Origin: Agrobacterium vitis
GTDB lineage: Bacteria > Pseudomonadota > Alphaproteobacteria > Rhizobiales > Rhizobiaceae
Assembly: GCF_014926405.1 (NCBI RefSeq)
Contig: NZ_JACXXJ020000005.1
Location: 1,245,001-1,309,000, forward strand
DNA: 64,000 bases
Direction: 5' to 3'
Shown here: one piece after another, positions 8,884-17,046 of the stretch
How the letters are laid out: every line of letters begins with the position of its first letter
Position numbering within the stretch: position 1 is the first letter of the stretch
Program-made: the position numbers and the translations under genes
The notes under the pieces: generated by a model
What the model saw: the letters and a program-made list of their open reading frames with translations, nothing else
Database searches by the model: none
What the model was told of the DNA's origin: nothing

Positions 8884-9534
8884 TCAGGCCTCGCTATCCC
8901 AGACCAGAACCCGGGCAGGCGTCGGATCAAAACCGTTGCAGGGGTTGTTGATCTGCGGGCAATTGGAAATCACCAGCAGCACATCCATTTCGGCTTGCAG
9001 CTCGACATAATCGCCGGGGGCGGAAATGCCATCGACAATGGTCATCTGGCCGCTCGGCTCAATCGGCACATTCATGAAGAAGTTGATATTGGCGACCACG
9101 TCGCGCTTGCTCATCCCGTATTTCGCCACTTCCAGCACAAAGTTATCGCGGCAGGCATGCAGATATTTGGTACCATGGCCAAAGCGCACCGTATTGCTTT
9201 CGCAGGAGCAGGCCCCGGCAGAGGTATCATGCCGTCCGCAGCTATCGGCGGTCATGGTCAGCATTACCCGGCCGTCATTGGAGATGATTTTGGTGCCGGT
9301 GGAAATATAGGCGGCACCCTGTTCGCGCATCGTATCCTGATTGGAATAGCGCTCGGACAAATCCTTGGCGTTGTAAAACAGCGTGTCGATAGCCTGCTGG
9401 CCATAACTGTCCTCGATCCGCAGAATCTGGCCTTTTTTGACCACCGTGGAAAATGGCGCTTCCGCCGCAATGACGTGATCCTGCACAGCGGTATCAGGCG
9501 TGCGAAGGGGAGACGTGGTGTTGAATTCAGACAT
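8884..9534 (-). CDS. Urea amidolyase-associated protein UAAP2 (DUF1989), carboxyguanidine deiminase subunit
   Basis: One of two paralogous DUF1989 proteins that accompany this class of carboxylase. Published work on guanidine degradation assigns the pair (CgdA/CgdB) to deimination of carboxyguanidine to allophanate and ammonia; I do not decide which letter this one is. Family landmarks are IDTLFYNAKDLSERYS, the Cys/His-rich SCGRHDTSAGACSCES, NINFFMNVP, and SNCPQINNPCNG near the C-terminus, giving several candidate metal ligands. I chose the ATG at 9534 because GGGAGG lies 6 bp before it; a GTG at 9549 would add five residues. About 216 residues. Confidence 0.88.
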   Translation of the reverse strand: MSEFNTTSPLRTPDTAVQDHVIAAEAPFSTVVKKGQILRIEDSYGQQAIDTLFYNAKDLSERYSNQDTMREQGAAYISTGTKIISNDGRVMLTMTADSCGRHDTSAGACSCESNTVRFGHGTKYLHACRDNFVLEVAKYGMSKRDVVANINFFMNVPIEPSGQMTIVDGISAPGDYVELQAEMDVLLVISNCPQINNPCNGFDPTPARVLVWDSEA

Positions 9535-9545
9535 GGTTTCCTCCC

Positions 9546-10373
9546 TCACAGCGCTGCAAACGCATTATTTTCAAAGCCACGTACCGCTTCGGCTGTCGCT
9601 GTGCGGCAAAGATCGTCCGCTTGCAGTGGCTTGGCCTTTATCCGGCTAATGACAACGGGATTGGGCTGGTAGAGTGGATTGGGATCGAGCGGATGCGGGC
9701 AATTGGAAAAGCCGACAATCATCTCCATCTCGGCGCGAAGCTCGATGTAATCTCCGCCATTGAGCAACTCCGGCCTCCAGTGGAAGCGTCCGTCCGCATC
9801 GACCCGCACAGGGGCAAACAAAGCAAGGGCTGCTGGGATATCGCGCTTGTCGAGGCCGAGCTTGCTTACCATGATCAGAAGATTGTCGCGGGTATTGCGC
9901 AGGCCCTGGCTGTTGGCACTGGCATATTTGCGGGCGTTGGACGCGGCTGTGGAGCCGCCCATCAGGCAATCATGCGCGCCGCTGGTGTCTTCGGTGATCG
10001 AAAACATCACCTTGCCCATGTCGGAAAACATCACCCGGCCTTTGCCAAGCCCGGTGGTCCATTGCATCTTGGCGGTATCAGGCAGGTTCAGCCGTTCGGA
10101 CCGATCATCCGCGTTCCAGGCGACCAGCGTGACGGTTGAAAACCCGTGGGGTAGGGCGATCCGCAGCGTTTCATGGGTTTTTACCGGCGTGGACCAATAC
10201 CAGCCGCCGGGGATGGTCTCGCTATGGATAAGGTCTGTCGCCTCGATGTCCGGTGCGGGCAGTGGGCTTTTGCCTGGCAAGGCCTTCGGGGAAAAGTCCA
10301 GGCCGCTTTTCTGGTGTTCCTCATAGCGCGCCCGGTTGGCGGCAATCTCTTCGGCAGAGCGTCGGATATGCAT
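9546..10373 (-). CDS. Urea amidolyase-associated protein UAAP1 (DUF1989), carboxyguanidine deiminase subunit
   Basis: The larger partner of UAAP2, about 275 residues, expected to form the heteromeric carboxyguanidine deiminase in the cytoplasm. It shows the UAAP1 pattern ETIPGGWYWSTPVK, then DMGKVMFSITEDTSGAHDCLMGG, and a C-terminal GFSNCPHPLDPNP equivalent to the UAAP2 SNCPQ segment. The start ATG at 10373 has GGAG about 7 bp upstream and lies 10 bp after the ABC ATPase stop; longer readings upstream are out of family. Its stop lies 11 bp before the preferred UAAP2 start. Confidence 0.88.
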   Translation of the reverse strand: MHIRRSAEEIAANRARYEEHQKSGLDFSPKALPGKSPLPAPDIEATDLIHSETIPGGWYWSTPVKTHETLRIALPHGFSTVTLVAWNADDRSERLNLPDTAKMQWTTGLGKGRVMFSDMGKVMFSITEDTSGAHDCLMGGSTAASNARKYASANSQGLRNTRDNLLIMVSKLGLDKRDIPAALALFAPVRVDADGRFHWRPELLNGGDYIELRAEMEMIVGFSNCPHPLDPNPLYQPNPVVISRIKAKPLQADDLCRTATAEAVRGFENNAFAAL

Positions 10374-10383
10374 GATGGGTCTC

Positions 10384-11199
10384 CTATCGACGATGTGCCG
10401 GGTCGTCCCGGTGAAGCCCGATGGATGCGACCGGGCCGTCCCGGTCAGGGCGAAAGATGGAAGGGGTACCCGCCTGGCGGGGTGGCCAGATGGAAATGTC
10501 CTTGGTGATGGTGGCGCCGTAGCGCTGTTTTTCCTCCGGACGGTCACGGGGACGCTCAAAAGCGACGACGCGGCTGGCCAGTGTGAAGGCTTCCCGCATG
10601 TCATGAGTGACCATGACGACGGTCATCGGGTTTTCGTGCCAGAGCTTTTTCATCAGCGTGTGGATTTCGGCGCGAATGCCGGGATCGAGCGCCCCGAACG
10701 GCTCGTCCAGCAGCAGCACTTTTGGCTTCATGATCAGCGCTTGCGCTAGAGCCAGCCGTTGCTGCATGCCGCCTGAAAGCTGGGCTGGATATTTCCCCTC
10801 CGATCCGGCAAGACCAACAGCGGCAATCATCGTGCGAGCTTCATCCACCGCATTGCGCCGGGCAGAGCCAAACAGACGACCGGCCAGCGACGAGGCGGGC
10901 AATTCCTTACCCAGCAGCACATTGCCCAGCACTGTGAGATGCGGAAACACCGAATAGCGCTGGAAGACGACGCCGCGATCTGGTCCCGGCTCCTTCGGCA
11001 GCGGCTTGCCATCCAGCAGGATGGTGCCGCGTGTCGGCTGCTCCTGCCCCAGCAGCATCCGCAGAAACGTGCTCTTGCCGCAGCCGGATGGACCGACCAG
11101 CGCAACGAACGCCCGAGATGCGACCGTTAGCGAGACGCTTTCCAGCACGATCTGGTCGCCATATTCCTTCCAGATATTGTCGATCTTCAGCCCGCTCAT
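10384..11199 (-). CDS. ABC transporter ATP-binding protein of the guanidine/urea uptake system
   Basis: The ATPase of a NitT/TauT-type importer, 271 residues. It has Walker A (GPSGCGKST) near residues 37-45, the ABC signature LSGGMQQRLALAQAL near 140, Walker B (VLLLDEPFGALD) near 160 and the H-loop VTHDMREA near 197. The start is the ATG at 11199, which overlaps the permease stop as ATGA; upstream extension is not family-like. The last 50 residues or so lie beyond the core fold and are basic and proline-rich. Operon position between permease and UAAP1 points to uptake of the compound sensed by the riboswitch, guanidine. Confidence 0.92.
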   Translation of the reverse strand: MSGLKIDNIWKEYGDQIVLESVSLTVASRAFVALVGPSGCGKSTFLRMLLGQEQPTRGTILLDGKPLPKEPGPDRGVVFQRYSVFPHLTVLGNVLLGKELPASSLAGRLFGSARRNAVDEARTMIAAVGLAGSEGKYPAQLSGGMQQRLALAQALIMKPKVLLLDEPFGALDPGIRAEIHTLMKKLWHENPMTVVMVTHDMREAFTLASRVVAFERPRDRPEEKQRYGATITKDISIWPPRQAGTPSIFRPDRDGPVASIGLHRDDPAHRR

Positions 11200-12014
11200 G
11201 CGCCCTTCTCCAGATTGGACCAGGGAAACAAAGCGATGCGCAACCGGTCGAGCAGGACATCGGCGACAACGGCAATCAGCGTGATCCACAACACGTAAGG
11301 AAAAATCACGTCCATGGAGAGATAGCGGCGCACTAGGAAGATCCGGTAGCCGAGACCGCTATCGGAGGAAATCGCTTCCGCTGCGATCAGAAACAGGAAG
11401 GCCGGGCCAAGCTGCAATCTGAGACAGGTGATCAGGCGTGGCAGGATCTGTGGCAGGACGACCCTGATGGCGATCTGCCAGGAAGAGCCGCCTAGAGTCT
11501 CGGCCTTGATGATCTGTTCGCGCGGCAGGGCCAGGGCGGTGAGTGCCAGATCGCGGATCATGATCGGCGCAACGCCGATGACGATCAGGGTGATTTTCGA
11601 GACCTCGCCAAGGCCCATGGCGATAAACAGTATGGGCAGCAGCGCCAGTGGCGGCACCATGGAAATCGCGGCGACGAACGGCGACAGCAGCGCACGCAGA
11701 TAGGGCAGCATCCCGATCGCCATGCCGATGGTCAGCGCGATCAGCAGTGAAATACCAAGCCCGGAGAAAAGCCGCGTCAGGCTGGCCAGCGTATCGGTCC
11801 AGAGAATATAGTCGCCGGTGCGGGCATCGGCGGTAAAGGCCAAACGGTTGATGGCATCGGCAAAGGCGACAAAGCCCGGCAGCAGCTTGTCATTGGCGTT
11901 TTCCGCCAGCCGTGCCGCCGAACCTGCGGCGTAGGCGAGCAGCACCAGCGCAAAGGGCAGGGTGGCGAGGCTTAGTTTTGCACCATTGCTCGGTTTTTGA
12001 TTGATCCAGCGCAT
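11196..12014 (-). CDS. ABC transporter permease (NitT/TauT type) of the guanidine/urea uptake system
   Basis: A 272-residue inner-membrane permease of the BPD_transp_1 class. There are about six hydrophobic helices; the cytoplasmic EAA-like loop that contacts the ATPase is seen as IIKAETLGGSSWQIAIRVV near residues 165-185. The N-terminal region (first 75 residues) has one helix and a periplasmic stretch. It sits 73 bp after the binding-protein gene and is coupled to the ATPase gene by a four-base overlap. Function is inferred from gene context. Confidence 0.9.
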   Translation of the reverse strand: MRWINQKPSNGAKLSLATLPFALVLLAYAAGSAARLAENANDKLLPGFVAFADAINRLAFTADARTGDYILWTDTLASLTRLFSGLGISLLIALTIGMAIGMLPYLRALLSPFVAAISMVPPLALLPILFIAMGLGEVSKITLIVIGVAPIMIRDLALTALALPREQIIKAETLGGSSWQIAIRVVLPQILPRLITCLRLQLGPAFLFLIAAEAISSDSGLGYRIFLVRRYLSMDVIFPYVLWITLIAVVADVLLDRLRIALFPWSNLEKGA

Positions 12015-12087
12015 CCTGTCGCTCCGAATTCTTGGGGAAGGTGGGGCGGGCGATCACCCGCCCCCGGATATGCGTCCCGGATAAGTT

Positions 12088-13161
12088 TCAGAGTGCGCCT
12101 TTGGCGGCGGCATCCATATAGGTGGTTGTGAAGCGGAACTTCACATTACCCTTGTCGCCCAGCACATTACCGTCAGGCATTTCAATGCCGATCACGTCGG
12201 CAGACGGCGCGCCATTACCCAGTAGGCCTTTTTCAAACAGGAAATTGCGCACCAGATCCATGGTCTTCGGCAGGCCGGGCGAGGTGGTGAAGGTGCTGGC
12301 ATCCGCTGCCTTGTCGAACAGCTTGGTGGCGGCCAACTGGCTGTCAAAGCCCTTGAGGTCGGTGCCGGAGGCCTTGCCCATCTCCTCGCGGGCGGCCTTG
12401 CCCTCTGCGGTGTCGGCCATCATCAGCTTGACCGTGTCATACCAGATTCCCGCCAGTGCTTTACCGAAATCCGGATTGTCCTTCAGCACTTCTGTATTGG
12501 CGACCATCAGGTCCATGATTTCGCCGGGGATTTGCGAGCTGTCGAACACTTTTTTGGCGGTCGGTTCTTCGAGGATGGTGGAGACTAGCGGGTTCCAGGT
12601 GACGACCGAGGTCACGTCATCGGTCTTATAAGCGGCGACCATGTCGGCATCTGACGTGTTGACCACTTTCACGTCTTTTTCCGTAAGTTTAAGGCTTTCC
12701 AGTGCCCGCACCAAGAGATAATGCGAGACTGAAAACTCGACCAGATTGACGTTCTGGCCTTTGATGTCGGCAAGCTTGTCCTTACCCTTCAGGATGACCG
12801 CGTCATTGCCATTGGAAAAGTCGCCGACGACCACCGCCGTGGTATCGACGCCACCGGCGGCGGGAATCGAGAGACCGTCCATATTGGTCAGCGTGACCGC
12901 GTCGAAGGCACCGGCGGTATATTGGTTCATCGATTCCACGTAATCGTTGAACTGGGTGACATCGATCTTGATGCCGTATTTATCGGCCCATTTCTTGACG
13001 ATGCCATGGTCGCTGGCATAGCCCCAGGGCATCCAGCCGACATAGATCGACCAGGCGACCTTGAACTCCTTCTTGGGCGCGGCATCGGCTGGGACAAGTC
13101 CGCCCAGCGACATGGCTACGGACAGTGTAGAAACAGAAATAAGTTTTGAGAACAGGCGCAT
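12088..13161 (-). CDS. Periplasmic substrate-binding protein, urea carboxylase-linked (guanidine/urea ABC transporter)
   Basis: A 357-residue periplasmic binding protein, first gene of the riboswitch-controlled operon. Residues 1-27 form a Sec signal peptide ending ADAA. The mature part begins KEFKVAWSIYVGWMPWGYA, the opening of the NitT/TauT-like binding proteins found beside urea/guanidine carboxylases, and contains the FDAVTLTNMDG and NDAVI ligand-cleft segments. The ATG is preceded by AAGGGGA, which lies inside a hairpin (13169-13191), so translation is a likely control point. Ligand identity is inferred from the riboswitch. Confidence 0.9.
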   Translation of the reverse strand: MRLFSKLISVSTLSVAMSLGGLVPADAAPKKEFKVAWSIYVGWMPWGYASDHGIVKKWADKYGIKIDVTQFNDYVESMNQYTAGAFDAVTLTNMDGLSIPAAGGVDTTAVVVGDFSNGNDAVILKGKDKLADIKGQNVNLVEFSVSHYLLVRALESLKLTEKDVKVVNTSDADMVAAYKTDDVTSVVTWNPLVSTILEEPTAKKVFDSSQIPGEIMDLMVANTEVLKDNPDFGKALAGIWYDTVKLMMADTAEGKAAREEMGKASGTDLKGFDSQLAATKLFDKAADASTFTTSPGLPKTMDLVRNFLFEKGLLGNGAPSADVIGIEMPDGNVLGDKGNVKFRFTTTYMDAAAKGAL

Positions 13162-13168
13162 GAATTTC

Positions 13169-13191
13169 CCCTTTTGCTTTTTTCAAAAGGG
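13169..13191 (-). promoter_or_regulatory. Hairpin sequestering the ribosome-binding site of the binding-protein gene
   Basis: On the minus strand an 8-bp stem CCCTTTTG / CAAAAGGG encloses a 7-base A-rich loop. The 3' arm overlaps the Shine-Dalgarno sequence AAGGGGA, 8 bases before the ATG. With the aptamer just upstream, this looks like the expression platform acting on translation initiation. Confidence 0.55.
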
Positions 13192-13219
13192 ATCGGCATA
13201 GACCAACGCCGCCAATCCC

Positions 13220-13336
13220 TTGGCTAACGAGGTCTCCCGGGCTTTTATCCCGCCGTGCACCCGACAGGGATGTCTCCCCCGCCGGTGGCTGCTCTCGGAC
13301 CAGTCACGCTTCTCGCGCCGGAACCCTAGCTGCCAA
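13220..13336 (-). promoter_or_regulatory. Guanidine-I (ykkC) riboswitch aptamer
   Basis: Read on the minus strand, the region contains the ykkC landmarks in order: CTAGGGTTCCG, then ACTGGTCCGAGAG, then CGGGATAAAAGCCCGGGAGA. A short closing stem TTGGC/GCCAA flanks them. These are the conserved blocks of the guanidine-I aptamer, so binding of guanidinium should raise expression of the downstream transporter, UAAP and carboxylase genes. It lies about 60 bases before the binding-protein start and roughly 190 bp after ilvA, which is on the same strand. Confidence 0.93.
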
Positions 13337-13525
13337 CTCTGGCTGTATACTAGCAACTCTTGTGCCAGCTTGGCAATGATCGAGCTTTTTTTGGAGTTTT
13401 GGCTGTTTATCCTTTGTTTTCCGGCTATTTCTCCAAATCTACTGTTCTGTAATCTGCAATTGTCGTCCCGCAAATGCGGCAGGACGTTAAATTTTAAGCA
13501 GGCAAAGGTGCAATTTTAAACATCG

Positions 13526-14776
13526 TCAGATGATCAGATTGGCCAGGATGTCGTTTTCGGTGATGTCTTCATAGCCGAGACCATTTTCCTCGAACCGCTG
13601 TAACAGACCGGAAAAATTCGAGGCATCCGTCGTTTCAATGCCGATCAGGATCGAGCCGAAATTGCGGGCGGATTTCTTCAGATATTCGAAGCGGGCGATA
13701 TCGTCTTCGGGGCCGAGCAGGTTGAGAAAATCGCGCAACGCGCCGGGCCGCTGCGGCAGGCGCAGGATGAAATATTTCTTCAAACCGGCATAGCGCATGG
13801 CGCGCTCTTTTACATCTGGCAGGCGCTCGAAATCGAAATTGCCGCCGGAGACGACGAGAACCACGGTCTTGCCCTCGATGGATGAGCGCTCCAGCAGACC
13901 GAGTGTGGCAATCGCCAAGGCGCCGGCCGGTTCCAGCACCACGCCCTCGACATTCAGCATGTCGATGATCGTCCCGCAAATCGCATTTTCCGGCACCAGC
14001 ATGACCTGAGAGGGGGGGAAGTGTTTAAGGGCCGCAAAATTGGCATCGCCGATCCGCGCCACGGCAGCACCGTCTACAAAATTATCCACCTTGGGCAGGG
14101 TGATGACTTCACCCGCTTCCAACGAGCGTTTCAGGCTTGGCGCGCCGACCGGCTCGGCAAAGAGAAAGGCTGATGGCGGCAGGTCTTCTGCTAGATAGCC
14201 CGTCATGCCCGCACTCAAGCCGCCGCCGCCGACGGGCATGATCACCAGATCGGGGGTGACGTCTTGCGATAGTTGCTCCAGAATTTCGGCAGCAACGGTT
14301 GCCTGGCCTTCGATGATGTCGGCATGGTCGAAAGGCGGCACCATCAAGCCGTCAGCTTCCTCAACATAGTCGCGGGCAGCCTTGTAGCATTGGTCGAAAA
14401 TATCGCCGACCAGCCTTATGGTAATGAATTCGGCACCGAACTTGCGGGTCTTGTCGATTTTCTGTTGCGGTGTGGTCATCGGCATGAACACCACGCCATG
14501 CACACCGAAGTGACGGCAGGCAAAGGCGAAACCTTGCGCATGATTGCCGGCTGAGGCGCAGACGAAGATCTTGTCGATCTGCCCCCTGGCAATAACCTTG
14601 CGGAAGAAGTTATAGGCGCCACGCACCTTATAGGAGCGCACCGGCGTCAGGTCCTCACGCTTCAAATAAATGTTGGCATTGAACAACGTGCTCAAGTGCT
14701 CGCTCAATTGCAGTGGTGTCGCGGGGAAAAGGTCGCGAAGCGCATGAACGGCATCTTGGACGGCAGTTTTTGTCAT
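13526..14776 (-). CDS. ilvA: Threonine ammonia-lyase (threonine dehydratase), isoleucine pathway
   Basis: A PLP enzyme converting threonine to 2-oxobutanoate and ammonia, the first committed step of isoleucine synthesis. The PLP lysine is K50 in VRSYKVRGAYN, and the phosphate-binding glycine loop is PVGGGGLSAGM near 190. Residues after about 325 form a single ACT-like regulatory region (KYFILRLPQRPGALRDFL), so the 416-residue length matches the shorter class rather than E. coli IlvA with two ACT modules. Allosteric inhibition by isoleucine is expected from the family. The gene stands alone, upstream of the guanidine operon but separated by the riboswitch. Confidence 0.93.
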   Translation of the reverse strand: MTKTAVQDAVHALRDLFPATPLQLSEHLSTLFNANIYLKREDLTPVRSYKVRGAYNFFRKVIARGQIDKIFVCASAGNHAQGFAFACRHFGVHGVVFMPMTTPQQKIDKTRKFGAEFITIRLVGDIFDQCYKAARDYVEEADGLMVPPFDHADIIEGQATVAAEILEQLSQDVTPDLVIMPVGGGGLSAGMTGYLAEDLPPSAFLFAEPVGAPSLKRSLEAGEVITLPKVDNFVDGAAVARIGDANFAALKHFPPSQVMLVPENAICGTIIDMLNVEGVVLEPAGALAIATLGLLERSSIEGKTVVLVVSGGNFDFERLPDVKERAMRYAGLKKYFILRLPQRPGALRDFLNLLGPEDDIARFEYLKKSARNFGSILIGIETTDASNFSGLLQRFEENGLGYEDITENDILANLII

Positions 14777-15463
14777 GGTCTGGTTTCCAGCATCGGCAAT
14801 ATCAGTGCTATCTGCTAACGCATCGATCCCGAAGTTGGAACTGCTTTAAGCAATCCTGCCGCAGATAGTGAAAAATACGGTTTTACCTCGGCAGGGTATA
14901 GGCGAACGACGTTGCTGACGCGCTCTACTGGAGCGAAAGCAGGAAAAACAGGGTTCTAAGCACCACTGCGAAAGCCTCGGTCCATGTCTCGATATGGATC
15001 ATAAACTGACGCTATCAAGAAATTTACCATAAGTTCCGTTTTTTGCAGTCAAGCATGCAATCATATTTGGTTGCATTGACTAGAATATATCCACTTATGG
15101 TTTGTAAAAAATCCCCAACAATAAGGGGGGCGGTACATATCAATTTTCCAAAATGTTGATTTCGAATAGTTTTTCCTGATTTTACTGCTTTAACAGTGCT
15201 GTCCCAATTTGGGAAATCCCTTAAAATACATGTGTAACATAATGGTAATGCTGATTTCGTTCCCACGATTCTTAAAAAAATAGACCCAATAAATGACGTT
15301 TCTAGATGTTGCTGGCTCGACTAATGTTGTGTAGGCTTAATTTTGTATTAATTATTTTTCCGTGAACGCTGCGGCACCAGTGATGGTGTCCGAACAGATC
15401 TTGGCTGCACATGGCTTGAAAACCATGCGTGGCAAAGGGTGTCGTTGAAGCAACGTGAGGTGT
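14777..15463. other. Long AT-rich intergenic region before the glycosyltransferase gene
   Basis: About 690 bp without a convincing gene. The part from about 15000 to 15360 is clearly AT-rich against its surroundings. A minus-strand ORF of 80 codons (15024-15266) has no family resemblance and no good ribosome-binding site. It could hold the promoter and a long leader for the glycosyltransferase, but I see no specific structure. Confidence 0.5.
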
Positions 15464-16504
15464 ATGATGAGTGTATCGGTTGCTGTCGTGATTCCCTTTT
15501 TCCAGAAAGAGAAGGGAATTTTATCCCGGGCTCTGGAATCGATTAAATCGCAGAAGTTAGACAGTGACGTTGAGATAAGCGTTGTTATCGTTGACGATAG
15601 CTCGCCAATTTCCGCCAAAGAGGAACTTGCTGATTTCGAAGCCGGTCCCAATCTGCGCATCGTTCTGCTTGAAAAAGACAATGGTGGACCAGGCGAAGCG
15701 CGCAATATGGCGCTGGATTATCTTGAAGCCGATCCCGTCAACTATGTAGCCTTTCTCGATTCCGACGACGTCTGGCACAACGATCACATTCAGCGTGCCC
15801 TGGACGGGCTTGTCTTTGGCGATTTCTTCTTCTGCAACCATGTTCGTGGCAAGTATTATGCCGACTATTTCATTAGTCTTCCTGGTACGCGCCGCGCGCT
15901 TGCTTCCGATGAAGACTTGATCTGCGGTGACAATTACCATGCCTTCCGCAAGGGCCGACTTGCGGAAGTGATGATCCGCGAGTGCCCCCCGCAGACATCG
16001 ACCGTCGTTTACCGCTTCAAGAAAAATGCCGGTTTGCGTTTCAATGGCGCGCTGCGCAGTGCCGGTGAGGATCATGTTTTCTGGATCGAGCTTTGCCTGT
16101 TCAACGACACGGTGATCGATCCGAAGATCAATGTCAGCTGCCTGGAAGGCGTTAATCTCTACTGGTCCAACGTGTCCTGGGATAGCCCGAAATCCGTGGC
16201 GATTCAGGGTTGTCTGGCGCTTCAATATAATTACCTCAAGGATACGCCGGTTATCTTGCTTGCCGATCCGGAGACTGTTCTGTTCCGCCAAAAACTCTAT
16301 GAAGGTGCCTATACCTATGCCTTGTTGCGTGGCCTGGCCAAAGGCTACCTGCCGGATTTCAAGGTTCTGATGCGGCTGGTTGCTGCCTATCCCGGTTATC
16401 TGATGCGGGCGCCAACCAGTTTCCAGTTTTTCCTGCGTAACCGTCGTGTGATGACCAATGAAACCGCAGTGAAATCCATGCCTGCTGAGGATGCAGTTGC
16501 CTGA
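15464..16504 (+). CDS. Family 2 glycosyltransferase, ExoW-like
   Basis: A GT-A fold glycosyltransferase of about 346 residues. It opens with VSVAVVIPFFQKEKGIL, then VVIVDDSSP near residue 45 (nucleotide-sugar aspartates) and FLDSDDVWH near 100 (DxD-like metal motif). The opening resembles ExoW, a succinoglycan glucosyltransferase of rhizobia, so an exopolysaccharide role is possible but the gene has no exo neighbours here. GAGG lies 5 bp before the ATG at 15464; the adjacent ATG at 15467 is equally possible. Acceptor and donor sugars are unknown. Confidence 0.85.
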   Translation: MMSVSVAVVIPFFQKEKGILSRALESIKSQKLDSDVEISVVIVDDSSPISAKEELADFEAGPNLRIVLLEKDNGGPGEARNMALDYLEADPVNYVAFLDSDDVWHNDHIQRALDGLVFGDFFFCNHVRGKYYADYFISLPGTRRALASDEDLICGDNYHAFRKGRLAEVMIRECPPQTSTVVYRFKKNAGLRFNGALRSAGEDHVFWIELCLFNDTVIDPKINVSCLEGVNLYWSNVSWDSPKSVAIQGCLALQYNYLKDTPVILLADPETVLFRQKLYEGAYTYALLRGLAKGYLPDFKVLMRLVAAYPGYLMRAPTSFQFFLRNRRVMTNETAVKSMPAEDAVA

Positions 16505-16643
16505 TATGAGCGTTTTATCGCCGGTTCTGAGCAAAATCGCTTGATTTTATGATCATGCTTGCCGACAAACGACATTGGTCTTGGCCGGGATGCGTGAGTG
16601 TCCCTGCGCCATGATATTTGTTGGCAGGCAGAGGGCAGTTGCA

Positions 16644-16970
16644 ATGGCATCCTTTCTTTCGAAGATCTTTTCGGCGTTTTCGGGTTCTTCAGCATCAGAT
16701 GAGACGAAGCAGTCCGTTTCCGTCGAGCCGCAATTGCATGGCGATTGCCGGATCTATGCCGAGCCGATCAAGGAAGGTAGCCAGTTGCGTTTGGCCGGGC
16801 GGATCGAAAAGGACGTCAATGGCGAAACGCTGACCCGCAGCTTCATTCGCGCCGACATGTTTACATCCAAGGAAGATGCGCTGGATTGCACCTTCCGCAA
16901 GGCCCGCCAGATTATTGACCAGAACGGACCTTCGCTGTTTGCCGATGGCGCCAAGGATCGCAGCGCTTAA
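16644..16970 (+). CDS. HlyU-family protein
   Basis: A 108-residue protein resembling the HlyU family (PF10115). After a serine-rich stretch it has VSVEPQLHGDCRIYAEPIKE, GRIEKDVNGETLTRSFIRAD and a helix with FRKARQIIDQ. Vibrio HlyU itself is a winged-helix regulator, but this alphaproteobacterial group is small and uncharacterised, so DNA binding is not assumed. The ATG at 16644 fits the family; an ORF extension upstream does not. It is followed within 25 bp by a strong hairpin. Confidence 0.75.
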   Translation: MASFLSKIFSAFSGSSASDETKQSVSVEPQLHGDCRIYAEPIKEGSQLRLAGRIEKDVNGETLTRSFIRADMFTSKEDALDCTFRKARQIIDQNGPSLFADGAKDRSA

Positions 16971-16991
16971 GGGTTTTAGGGGTAATTTTTC

Positions 16992-17028
16992 ATGCAAAAC
17001 GCCCGGATTTGGTCCGGGCGTTTTGCAT
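16992..17028. terminator. Bidirectional intrinsic terminator between the HlyU-like gene and cpdB
   Basis: A perfect 16-bp stem (ATGCAAAACGCCCGGA and its complement) closes a 5-base loop. A-runs and T-runs on both flanks fit termination from either side, and it sits between convergent genes. Confidence 0.9.
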
Positions 17029-17046
17029 TTTAGCTGGATCCTTGTT

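Noticed and set aside
13183..13473. 96-codon minus-strand ORF across the riboswitch
   Set aside because: It overlaps the highly conserved ykkC aptamer, whose conservation is explained by RNA structure.
15024..15266. 80-codon minus-strand ORF in the AT-rich gap before the glycosyltransferase
   Set aside because: No recognisable family, no clear ribosome-binding site, Cys- and Lys-rich random-looking composition; better explained as chance in AT-rich DNA.
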